Shown here: one piece after another, positions 13,663 through 19,599 of the stretch | How the letters are laid out: each line of letters begins with the position of its first letter | How positions within the stretch are numbered: the stretch's first letter is position 1 | Assembly: GCA_937927435.1 (NCBI GenBank) | Contig: CALBDW010000048.1 | Span: 1 to 19,599, forward strand | Source of the DNA: an uncultured Bdellovibrionales bacterium | GTDB lineage: Bacteria > Bdellovibrionota > Bdellovibrionia > Bdellovibrionales > JAMPXM01 | Direction of reading: 5' to 3' | DNA length: 19,599 bases | Made by a program: the position numbers and the translations under genes | The notes under the pieces: model-generated | Told to the model about the DNA's origin: nothing | The model's database searches: none | What the model saw: the letters and a program-made list of their open reading frames with translations, nothing else

Positions 13663-15127
13663 ATTGCCCTTCGACCACCATACGGGCTTTCTCGCGAGCC
13701 TGCTGCAGGCCCGCCTTGATGTGGCAGCGGGATTCCGTTAAGTTCTCGCCTTCTTCAACCCACGAGAGTGGAATACATTCGCCCCTTTCGAGCTTGACGA
13801 GCTCGTTAATGTAATAGCCCAAAGCCAAAACGCGGTCGTCGACCCAATTCCCATAGGCGTCACGCGCCCCTCGTTCCCGCTCCCGGAAGGCGCGCTGCAA
13901 CCCCCTTAACATATCAAGGTGCTGCTTCCGGTTCATCTTCGACATGTTTCTCACGCGAAGCCCCGGTTCCACGCCCAACTCGTCGAGGAGACGGTTCAGG
14001 TCTTCCAGCTCCGTTTTATGGAGTTTTTCGAAGTTCGTCCGGACGTTCTTATCGAAAAGCACCCGACGGACGGCGTAAGGCGTGATCGGCCACTCCAACG
14101 GGCTGTCTGGGAATCGCTTATTGTACTCGTCAAACGCCCTTGCACAGTGGGACGTTTCTTGGAAAAAGTCATAAACCCGGCGCAAAGGACCGCTGTTCAA
14201 ATCCGCTGGCACGGCTTCACATCCTTCGCGAGCCTCTCGATAGCACTTGAACGTCTCGAAGTGCTTTTGCTTCTCTTTGTCGTCAAGGTTGAAGCAGGCG
14301 GCGACCTCGTCTTTCACCGTCCGCGCACCCTTTCTCGACACGATCATCTCTCTGTCGAGACAGATCGCTGACTTCAAGTTATTTGCGTCTTGAAGCGAGT
14401 TGAAAATAGCCTGGAGCTTCTGCTTGTCCCTGGTTTGTAAAAGCTCCGGCTCCTTCAACATGAGTTGCTTTAAGTGTCGTCCGCTTTCGGGCCGCGAGCT
14501 CAACGGCGACTGGCCATAGTATCCCGCTATCATCGAGATATTCGGACAACCCGACTTCCAGCCACGGATAAAATCGTCGGTCGTTGCGGTGTAACAACCC
14601 CAGAGATACAACGACTGAGCATTCTCACAAAGTTTCGGATTCGCGCTGAAAGCCTCCTCGATCTCCCGCTCGTTCAATTCGCCCAAAAGACCGTAAAAGA
14701 GGCGGTTGCCGTCATGGCCCGAAATGATGATCGAAGAAAAACGAGTCCCCTGCTTTGACAGAGATGAAAGTACGGCTTTTAAGTTTTTCGCATTTAATTG
14801 CGGCAGCGATCTTTCGATTTCCTTTAACCGCGCGTTCGCCGTGCTCACAGCCTTCTTCGCTTCTTGACATTCCGAGCTCGACGAGTTCGCGCAAGCGCTT
14901 CTTTCTCTTCTCTTCGCGCTCGCCACTTCATTCTCGGCCTTCGTCAACCTCTCTTGTACATCCGCACGCAGCTTCGGGATGACGATCAGTTTTTCTCCCC
15001 GCTGGCGGGCCGCCTCTTGCGCGGCCGCGACCTCCTCTTGCGCGTTATTGATGTCGATAAAGAGGATGTCGGCCCGCGATACGGCCGCCGCCAACAAAAT
15101 CAAAGGGAACAAAAACGAACCTCTCAT
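13661..15127 (-). CDS. Exported protein with caspase-like (clan CD) His/Cys blocks
   Basis: This 488-aa protein has a Sec signal peptide (MRGSFLFPLILLAAAVSRA, cleavage before DILFID). After it comes a Rossmann-like beta-alpha-beta start, DILFIDINN...KLIVIP, interrupted by a charged coiled segment (about 55-108). Two blocks then fit the clan CD pattern of a hydrophobic strand ending in the catalytic residue: FSSIIISGHDG with H138 and QSLYLWGCYTA with C178, followed by NISMIAGYYGQSPL as a further strand. The C-terminal 270 residues are helical, cysteine-containing and unfamiliar. I know no named family for it. The start ATG overlaps the stop of the upstream 162-aa gene by 4 bp (ATGA), implying translational coupling. 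It might be a periplasmic or secreted peptidase; an inactive relative is possible. Confidence 0.75.
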   Translation of the reverse strand: MRGSFLFPLILLAAAVSRADILFIDINNAQEEVAAAQEAARQRGEKLIVIPKLRADVQERLTKAENEVASAKRRERSACANSSSSECQEAKKAVSTANARLKEIERSLPQLNAKNLKAVLSSLSKQGTRFSSIIISGHDGNRLFYGLLGELNEREIEEAFSANPKLCENAQSLYLWGCYTATTDDFIRGWKSGCPNISMIAGYYGQSPLSSRPESGRHLKQLMLKEPELLQTRDKQKLQAIFNSLQDANNLKSAICLDREMIVSRKGARTVKDEVAACFNLDDKEKQKHFETFKCYREAREGCEAVPADLNSGPLRRVYDFFQETSHCARAFDEYNKRFPDSPLEWPITPYAVRRVLFDKNVRTNFEKLHKTELEDLNRLLDELGVEPGLRVRNMSKMNRKQHLDMLRGLQRAFRERERGARDAYGNWVDDRVLALGYYINELVKLERGECIPLSWVEEGENLTESRCHIKAGLQQAREKARMVVEGQ

Positions 15128-15612
15128 TTCTGCCCCCGCTTTTTCTTTTCGTCTTCAATGACACGCACAAGCGTCTTCAAAACCTTTTGGGGAATCTCGG
15201 GATACTTTCTCGCGAGTGTTTCCACGCTTTGCTCTTGGGCCCGCAGGAATAGAAGATCGCGCTTGAAATGGTCCCAGCCCTTCAGATGCCTGTTCAAACC
15301 GGCCGCATGGAAAATCTGGTCACGCAAGACTGGATCCGGTGCCGCCCAAGGATCAAGCTCCGTAAACTGATCAAAGGAAACCGTCTCGTAGCCTTCAAGC
15401 TCGAGCTCTTTAATCGGGAAATCCGGATCGAGCTGAATGATCTTGATCGCCGGCGTCCCAGGGACCGTATCGGAACTGGGGCTGCGGCTTGCGGATGCTT
15501 GTGGAACACGGCACATGAGAGCTTCGGCGCCCGCCGTTTCCGCGCCCATCGCGACCATAAGCGGCGCGAAAACGCCCAATAAAAGCCCCGCTTTCCGGAA
15601 CCTGTCACGCAT
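15124..15612 (-). CDS. Small exported protein of unknown function
   Basis: This 162-aa protein begins MRDRFRKAGLLLGVF with a signal peptide and a likely cleavage after TAGAEA (about residue 30). The ATG at 15612 has GGAGGAAG 1-8 bases upstream, a good site; an in-frame start at 15642 gives a poor N-terminus and is not needed. A Ser/Pro-rich linker (about 35-55) is followed by an acidic segment with VSFDQFTELDPWAAPDPVLRDQIF and a basic, helical C-terminus ending EKKKRGQK. I recognise no domain. The 4-bp stop/start overlap with the caspase-like gene suggests the two products work together, for example as partner or inhibitor of the putative hydrolase. That is inference from gene order only. Confidence 0.7.
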   Translation of the reverse strand: MRDRFRKAGLLLGVFAPLMVAMGAETAGAEALMCRVPQASASRSPSSDTVPGTPAIKIIQLDPDFPIKELELEGYETVSFDQFTELDPWAAPDPVLRDQIFHAAGLNRHLKGWDHFKRDLLFLRAQEQSVETLARKYPEIPQKVLKTLVRVIEDEKKKRGQK

Positions 15613-15701
15613 GCTTCCTCCGAGGACAAAAACGCCGTTCACCGATTCTTCTCGGCCAAGGAAATCAAATACTTAAGCGTTTTATTCCAGCCATCCGAGA
15701 C

Positions 15702-15730
15702 TTGCCACGGCAGGGAATTCTTGCCATACA
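15702..15730 (+). promoter_or_regulatory. dcd: Possible sigma-70-type promoter for dcd-cutA-pyrE
   Basis: TTGCCA (15702-15707) and CATACA (15725-15730) are spaced by 17 bases in the 152-bp divergent gap before dcd, 34 bp from the start codon. The -35 match is good; the -10 match is moderate. Confidence 0.35.
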
Positions 15731-15764
15731 AAGCACTAGTTTCATTGAAAACAGGGGGCAGGAA

Positions 15765-16310
15765 ATGATTCTTTCGGACCGGACTTTAAGACAGATGATC
15801 GCCAGCAAGGAGCTGATCGTCGAGCCCCTTACCGACGAAAGTATCCAGCCTGCTTCCGTCGATTGCCGGCTCGGAAACCACTTCCTCATCGTCGAGGACT
15901 TTAACATGCAGACGATTGACCTCGACTCGGAGGTCAAATACCGCGAATACGAGGGAGACGAGATCACTCTTCCACCACATTCGTTCCTGCTCGCCACGAC
16001 GATGGAATGGTTCAAGCTTCCGAACGACCTCACGGCCTTCGTCGAGGGCCGCAGCTCGATCGGCCGTCTCGGGCTTTTTATCCAAAATGCCGGATGGGTA
16101 GACCCCGGTTTCGAAGGCAACATCACGCTCGAGCTCTACAACGCCAATTCGCTTCCCATTAAACTCCACGCGGGCCGGAGAATCTGCCAACTCGTCTTCT
16201 GTAAGATGGACCAGGCGGCAGAAAATCCTTACCGCGGTAAATACCAAGGCCAACGTCGCTCGGTCGGAAGTCGAGTCTTCCTCGACGTGGAAAACGGCCG
16301 CAGGAAATAA
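15765..16310 (+). CDS. dcd: dCTP deaminase (possibly dUMP-forming)
   Basis: This 181-aa trimeric enzyme of the dUTPase/dCTP deaminase fold supplies dUTP or dUMP for dTTP synthesis. The start MILSDRTLRQMI is standard. ASVDCRLGN, EGRSSIGRLGLF (substrate Ser/Arg), NAGWVDPGFEGNITLEL (catalytic Glu in TLEL) and the C-terminal NPYRGKYQGQR tail that closes over the nucleotide are all present. The FIQNAGWVDPGF loop is one residue shorter than the E. coli HVTAHRIDPGW region and resembles, from memory, bifunctional deaminase/dUTPase enzymes of the Bacillus halodurans type. The dUMP-forming activity is thus possible but not proven. GGGGGCAGGAA precedes the ATG at 15765. It leads an apparent dcd-cutA-pyrE operon, with 10 bp to cutA. 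Confidence 0.92.
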   Translation: MILSDRTLRQMIASKELIVEPLTDESIQPASVDCRLGNHFLIVEDFNMQTIDLDSEVKYREYEGDEITLPPHSFLLATTMEWFKLPNDLTAFVEGRSSIGRLGLFIQNAGWVDPGFEGNITLELYNANSLPIKLHAGRRICQLVFCKMDQAAENPYRGKYQGQRRSVGSRVFLDVENGRRK

Positions 16311-16320
16311 GGGAGCACCT

Positions 16321-16638
16321 GTGACGAGCTTGCGCCTCCTCTACGTGACGACCAAAGACACGGACGAAGCCCGCAAGATCGCTCGCGAACTCGTTCAGCG
16401 CCGACTCGTCGCTTGCGCGAACATCTTGCCGAAGATGGAAGCCGTTTACCGCTGGAAAGGCCAGATCGAAGAATCCTCCGAGGTGGTTTTGATACTGAAG
16501 ACGGAAAAACAGCTTGTCGCGAAAACGATTGAAGCCGTTCAAGAACTCCATTCTTACGAGGCGCCCTGCGTACTGAGTCTGCCCATTGAACAGGGGGCCG
16601 AAGGCTATCTCAACTGGCTCTCGGGCGAAGTGAGCTGA
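16321..16638 (+). CDS. cutA: CutA1-like protein
   Basis: This 105-aa protein has the complete CutA1 fold, a PII-like ferredoxin fold that forms trimers. Landmarks are LYVTTKDTDEARKIARELVQ, RRLVACANILPKMEAVYRWKGQIEES, EVVLILKTE and HSYEAPCVLSLPIEQGAEGYLNWL. The name comes from copper tolerance in E. coli, but the actual function of most members is unresolved; a signalling or metal-related role is a guess. Translation probably starts at GTG 16321, which GGGAG precedes by 5 bases, 10 bp after the dcd stop. The neighbouring pyrimidine genes do not explain its presence. Confidence 0.93.
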   Translation: MTSLRLLYVTTKDTDEARKIARELVQRRLVACANILPKMEAVYRWKGQIEESSEVVLILKTEKQLVAKTIEAVQELHSYEAPCVLSLPIEQGAEGYLNWLSGEVS

Positions 16639-16699
16639 AGTCTTGTCGGAACCCCGTGGGCATGCCAATGTTTTAGGTAACGCACAAGGAGCGATCGCC

Positions 16700-17230
16700 A
16701 TGACGAAGTCGGAACTGGCACGCAAGATTTACCAATGCTCTCACCTGACAGGCACATTCCTGCTTCGTTCGGGCAAAACGTCGAACGAGTACTTCGATAA
16801 ATATCAATTCGAGAGCAACCCTCGGCTTCTCAGTGAGATCGCGAAGCAGATGACCGGCTTCATTCCGAAAAACACCGACTATCTCGGCGCCCTCGAGATG
16901 GGAGGAATCCCCATCGCAACAGCTCTTTCCCTTGAAACCGGAATTCCCGTGGTCTTCGTTCGCAAAACGGCCAAAGAATACGGGACCTGCAAATTCGCTG
17001 AAGGCCCCAGCGTGAAAGGCAAACGAATTACGCTCATCGAAGACGTCATCACCACCGGCGGCCAAGTCGTGATCAGCTGCGAAGACCTGCGCAAAGAAGG
17101 CGCTATCATCGAAAACGTACTCTGCGTGATCGACCGAAGCGAAGGCCAAACCGAGAAGCTTCAAGAAGCCGGATTGATCATGAAGGCGCTCTTCACGATG
17201 GCGGAACTGAAAGCGGCCGGAGAAGGCTAA
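16700..17230 (+). CDS. pyrE: Orotate phosphoribosyltransferase
   Basis: This 176-aa enzyme joins orotate and PRPP to give OMP in de novo pyrimidine synthesis. Visible features are the N-terminal FLLRSGKTSNEYFDKYQFESNP substrate region, GALEMGGIPIATALS, VFVRKTAKEYGTCKFAEG (catalytic loop lysines) and the PRPP-binding LIEDVITTGGQV. AAGGAG 8 bases before the ATG at 16700 sets the start; the longer in-frame reading back to 16643 lacks family similarity. It closes the dcd-cutA-pyrE group and ends 6 bp from the convergent methyltransferase gene without a visible terminator. Confidence 0.92.
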   Translation: MTKSELARKIYQCSHLTGTFLLRSGKTSNEYFDKYQFESNPRLLSEIAKQMTGFIPKNTDYLGALEMGGIPIATALSLETGIPVVFVRKTAKEYGTCKFAEGPSVKGKRITLIEDVITTGGQVVISCEDLRKEGAIIENVLCVIDRSEGQTEKLQEAGLIMKALFTMAELKAAGEG

Positions 17231-17236
17231 GGCCTC

Positions 17237-18028
17237 TTATTTTTCGCCGATGACATAGGCGATCCACGCTTGGCACTCTTCACCTGTTTCGACGGGTGTG
17301 AAAACGCCGTTACCTTCACCGGACTTGGTGGAGCCTTCCCAGTAAACCGTCGCCTTGCGAAATCCCGTCTCCCGCATCATTTCGCGCAATTCGGGAAGGG
17401 ACCACATGCGCCAGTCGTAGGAGAAGACTTTGTCCCGTCTTTTCTCGCCGTCGACTTTGAAGTGGATATGAAACTTCGCGAAGTTCGTGACGGGATCGAA
17501 GTACTCTTGATCCCAATAATATGTGAATCCCTTATGCTTAGTTTTTTCGACATTGGCGGTTTGACAGAGCGGACCGCCGAATGCGTCCGCGATCAAAATC
17601 CCGTCATCGTTCAACGTTTGATAGCAATTCCTAAAATACGCTTTCATCTGCTCGCGTTCTTTGAAAATAAAGTGCGAGAAATTCATCGCGCAGATGATAT
17701 CGGCTTTCGGAAGGCCGGGCGTTAAAACATTTTCTTGAAGGATCTGAACGCGCTCGCGCTGCGACTTCGATAGCTGCGGCAAATAATGCATTTGTCCGTA
17801 TTGAATCGGCTCCAAGTCGAGATCGACTCCCACAGCTTGGTAGCGGGGCCCCAGCTTCACCCATTCACAACAAAGACTAAAGGTCCCGCAAAAGTCCTCT
17901 CGCAGTGTGGTCGGGAGCTTTTTCCGGATCGACTTGTACGTATCGCGGAAAAACTCGACATCGGCTTCCGGCGACTGCACGGCGCGCCGGTAATACCAGT
18001 ACTTATCGAACGGTTTCTTCGTGGCCAT
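17237..18028 (-). CDS. Class I SAM-dependent methyltransferase
   Basis: This 263-aa cytoplasmic protein has a Rossmann methyltransferase core: motif I LREDFCGTFSLCCEW (about 42-56), the acidic motif II AVGVDLDLEPIQYG with the SAM-ribose-binding Asp, ENVLTPGLPKADIICAMNFSHFIF (motif III/IV) and ILIADAFGG. The C-terminal half carries the WRMWSLPELREMMRETGF block common in small-molecule methyltransferases. The substrate is unknown. Its ATG overlaps the E1 beta stop by one base (TGATG), so it is translated as the third gene of that operon. A role tied to the 2-oxoacid dehydrogenase is suggested only by this coupling. Confidence 0.85.
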   Translation of the reverse strand: MATKKPFDKYWYYRRAVQSPEADVEFFRDTYKSIRKKLPTTLREDFCGTFSLCCEWVKLGPRYQAVGVDLDLEPIQYGQMHYLPQLSKSQRERVQILQENVLTPGLPKADIICAMNFSHFIFKEREQMKAYFRNCYQTLNDDGILIADAFGGPLCQTANVEKTKHKGFTYYWDQEYFDPVTNFAKFHIHFKVDGEKRRDKVFSYDWRMWSLPELREMMRETGFRKATVYWEGSTKSGEGNGVFTPVETGEECQAWIAYVIGEK

Positions 18029-19086
18029 CAGGGAACTTCTGCAAGCAACTCTCGAGTTTCGCGCAAAACATCTTCCAGTTGCGGCACGGTCGCGTCTTCG
18101 AGATTCGGATGCAAACCGATCCCCGGCACGTGCTTACCGGCCAGAACGCGCGGACGCGCCATGACTTCGTAGAAGAGTTCTTGGGTCACACGATACGCCA
18201 AGTGCTCCCCGAAGTTCGTGACTTCGGTGTCTTCGTTGACAAAGAGGACGCGACCGGTTTTCTGCACCGACGCCTTAATCATTTGCCAGTCATAAGGATA
18301 AATCGACCGCAAGTCGATGACTTCGATGTAAATCCCCTCTTCGCGCAGGATATCGGCCACTTTGTTGCAGAGGTGAAGCATACGGCCGTAGGAAACCAAG
18401 GTCGCCCGGTCTCCTTCGCGCGTAATCTTTCCTTTACCGATCGGAACTTCGTACAACTCAAGTTCCGGCCAACGTGGCTTCCACGTCGCTTTCCGCTCGT
18501 CGACCGGCTGGTCGATCATAGCCTTCAATTCTTTTTCATCGGCAGGCTCGCCCGGGATGAGTTCCTCTCCCCTAACCCGCATCAGCGCTTTCGGGTTCAA
18601 GTAGAGAACCGGGTTCGGATCCTGAATCGCGGAGAGCATGAGACCGTACGCGTCCAGCGGTGTCGCCGGCATCACGATCTTCCAACCCGGAAGGCGCGAA
18701 GCCCAAGCGTCGAAGCTATGGCTGTGGTAAATCGAACCGCGGATACCAGCTCCGACCGGGGTCATCACCACAATGGGGAGAGGATACTGGCCGTTCGAAC
18801 ACCAATAAGTGTTGCCGGCCATCTTCAACAAATCCATCGTGTTGAAGATATAGTCGGCGAACTGAATCTCCGCGACACAGCGCTGTCCCGCCAAACCGAG
18901 GCCGATCGCCGTGCCGATAATTCCCCGTTCGTCGAGCGGCGTATTCCACGCGGTCTTAAGGCCTTGAGTCGCCGTGAAGACTCCTCCCAACGGGGCGCCG
19001 ACGTCTTGCCCGAAAATATCCGTGACACCCAGCCGGGTCTCACCAACGTGCAAAGCCATGCGGATTGCTTGCGCCATATTGGCCAT
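18028..19086 (-). CDS. 2-oxoacid dehydrogenase E1 component, beta subunit
   Basis: This 352-aa thiamine-diphosphate E1 beta subunit belongs to the pyruvate/branched-chain 2-oxoacid dehydrogenase type. It starts MANMAQAIRMALH and shows FGQDVGAPLGGVFTATQGL, NTPLDERGIIGTAIGLGLAG, AEIQFADYIFNTMDLL, HSFDAWASRLPGWKIVMP and the C-terminal EVIDLRSIYPYDWQMI, typical of the transketolase pyrimidine and C-terminal domains. About 40 extra residues (roughly 185-228, MRVRGEELIPG to PRWPELELY) lie between these two domains. GGAGGAAG precedes the ATG, which overlaps the E1 alpha stop by one base (TAATG). The substrate, pyruvate or branched-chain oxoacid, cannot be decided from the sequence; a partner E2 is not in the window. 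Confidence 0.92.
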   Translation of the reverse strand: MANMAQAIRMALHVGETRLGVTDIFGQDVGAPLGGVFTATQGLKTAWNTPLDERGIIGTAIGLGLAGQRCVAEIQFADYIFNTMDLLKMAGNTYWCSNGQYPLPIVVMTPVGAGIRGSIYHSHSFDAWASRLPGWKIVMPATPLDAYGLMLSAIQDPNPVLYLNPKALMRVRGEELIPGEPADEKELKAMIDQPVDERKATWKPRWPELELYEVPIGKGKITREGDRATLVSYGRMLHLCNKVADILREEGIYIEVIDLRSIYPYDWQMIKASVQKTGRVLFVNEDTEVTNFGEHLAYRVTQELFYEVMARPRVLAGKHVPGIGLHPNLEDATVPQLEDVLRETRELLAEVP

Positions 19087-19599
19087 TAGAACTTCCTCCA
19101 ATCGGCATTTTCGCCGCCGACATAGATGTGATCCCAAATGCTCTCACGAGTCGGCACAGGCTCCTGCCGAACCTGATCCGCCGCTGCTTTCGACTCCTCG
19201 TCGTACTTCTTCCAGATCTCTTTCACTTCAGAGGTCGTAATGTATTTCTGGTCGACGAGTTTCCTTTCAAAGAGTTCGATCGGGCACTCCCCCGGCTCGC
19301 GGTTCGCGCCGCTGGCCGACGAGTGCCCATAAAGACGCGAGACATAAAATTCGGCCAGAACCGGACGACCGGTCTTCCGGATATAGTCCATTTCCGATTG
19401 AATCGCGAGATAGGTCTCGATCGGATCGTTCCCGTTGACGACCGTCGTGCGCATGCCGAACGCCTTCCCGCGATCAGCGATGTACTTCTCGCCGTGCTGA
19501 CCTTCATAAGCGGTAGAAATACCCCAACGGTTGTTCTGAACCGTGATAAAGATCGGCAGCTCATTGCCCGGGCGGGTCGACCAAATCAAGCAGCTGGCG
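19086..19599 (-). CDS. 2-oxoacid dehydrogenase E1 component, alpha subunit (5' end outside window)
   Basis: This is the C-terminal 170 or so residues of the TPP-binding alpha subunit. The reading frame runs to the window edge (codons continue ASCLIWSTRPG), so it is truncated at its N-terminus, not starting at the internal Met. It shows QNNRWGISTAYEGQHG (TPP/K-site region), DRGKAFGMRTTVVNGNDP, RPVLAEFYVSRLYGHSSASG (the HS loop of the alpha subunit) and a Glu/Asp-rich C-terminal helix. Its TAA stop shares one base with the E1 beta ATG. NNRW-GIST and the HSSASG loop recall branched-chain oxoacid dehydrogenases, but this does not settle the substrate. Confidence 0.9.
   Translation of the reverse strand, partial: ASCLIWSTRPGNELPIFITVQNNRWGISTAYEGQHGEKYIADRGKAFGMRTTVVNGNDPIETYLAIQSEMDYIRKTGRPVLAEFYVSRLYGHSSASGANREPGECPIELFERKLVDQKYITTSEVKEIWKKYDEESKAAADQVRQEPVPTRESIWDHIYVGGENADWRKF

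Noticed and set aside
15613..15701. A minus-strand promoter (TTGATT) for the caspase-like operon
   Set aside because: No acceptable -10 box lies at the right spacing, so the site is not supported.
17905..19089. A 394-codon plus-strand open frame over the E1 beta and methyltransferase genes
   Set aside because: It is antisense to two clearly conserved genes, has no recognisable motif and spans their junction. It is a shadow frame.

Overview
The window is chromosomal DNA from a moderately GC-rich Gram-negative bacterium. It is densely packed, both strands are used, and every gap between genes is shorter than 200 bases. The elongation factor G at 11485-13605 is of the type shared by mitochondria, spirochaetes, planctomycetes and 'delta-proteobacteria'. 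Several genes encode large lineage-specific exported proteins with Sec signal peptides, alongside a membrane-anchored PilZ protein. Together these suggest Bdellovibrionota or a related former deltaproteobacterial lineage. This placement is an inference; no rRNA or other taxonomic marker is present.

Layout. (1) 1-2716, plus strand: the end of a repeat element (30-56), then an exported glycoamylase-like/GH144-type protein and a fold-type III PLP decarboxylase 10 bp downstream. (2) 2705-5756, minus strand: guanine deaminase, a 666-aa exported protein with a papain-like Cys/His/Asp signature, and a small YkvA/DUF1232 membrane protein. The leader of the 666-aa gene is rich in inverted repeats. (3) 5878-8468: a HIT protein, PdxH on the opposite strand, then ThiL and a PilZ protein. 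(4) 8472-11300, minus strand: recQ-aat-slyD, an ancestral operon now interrupted between aat and slyD by a 97-bp MITE-like insertion. (5) 11485-13605: elongation factor G with its own leader and a strong bidirectional terminator. (6) 13661-15612, minus strand: a two-gene translationally coupled operon for a small exported protein and an exported protein with clan-CD (caspase-like) His/Cys blocks. (7) 15765-17230, plus strand: dcd-cutA-pyrE, mainly pyrimidine metabolism. (8) 17237-19599, minus strand: a 2-oxoacid dehydrogenase E1 alpha-E1 beta-methyltransferase operon with overlapping stop/start codons; E1 alpha is cut off by the window edge.

Most genes are ordinary metabolism or translation. 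The least explained material is the MITE-like element, whose insertion can be reversed on paper to restore the aat stop codon next to the slyD ribosome-binding site. After it come the two exported cysteine-hydrolase-like proteins and the leader at 5130-5197, which has two mutually exclusive pairings. I found no rRNA, tRNA, CRISPR array, intact insertion sequence or phage genes.
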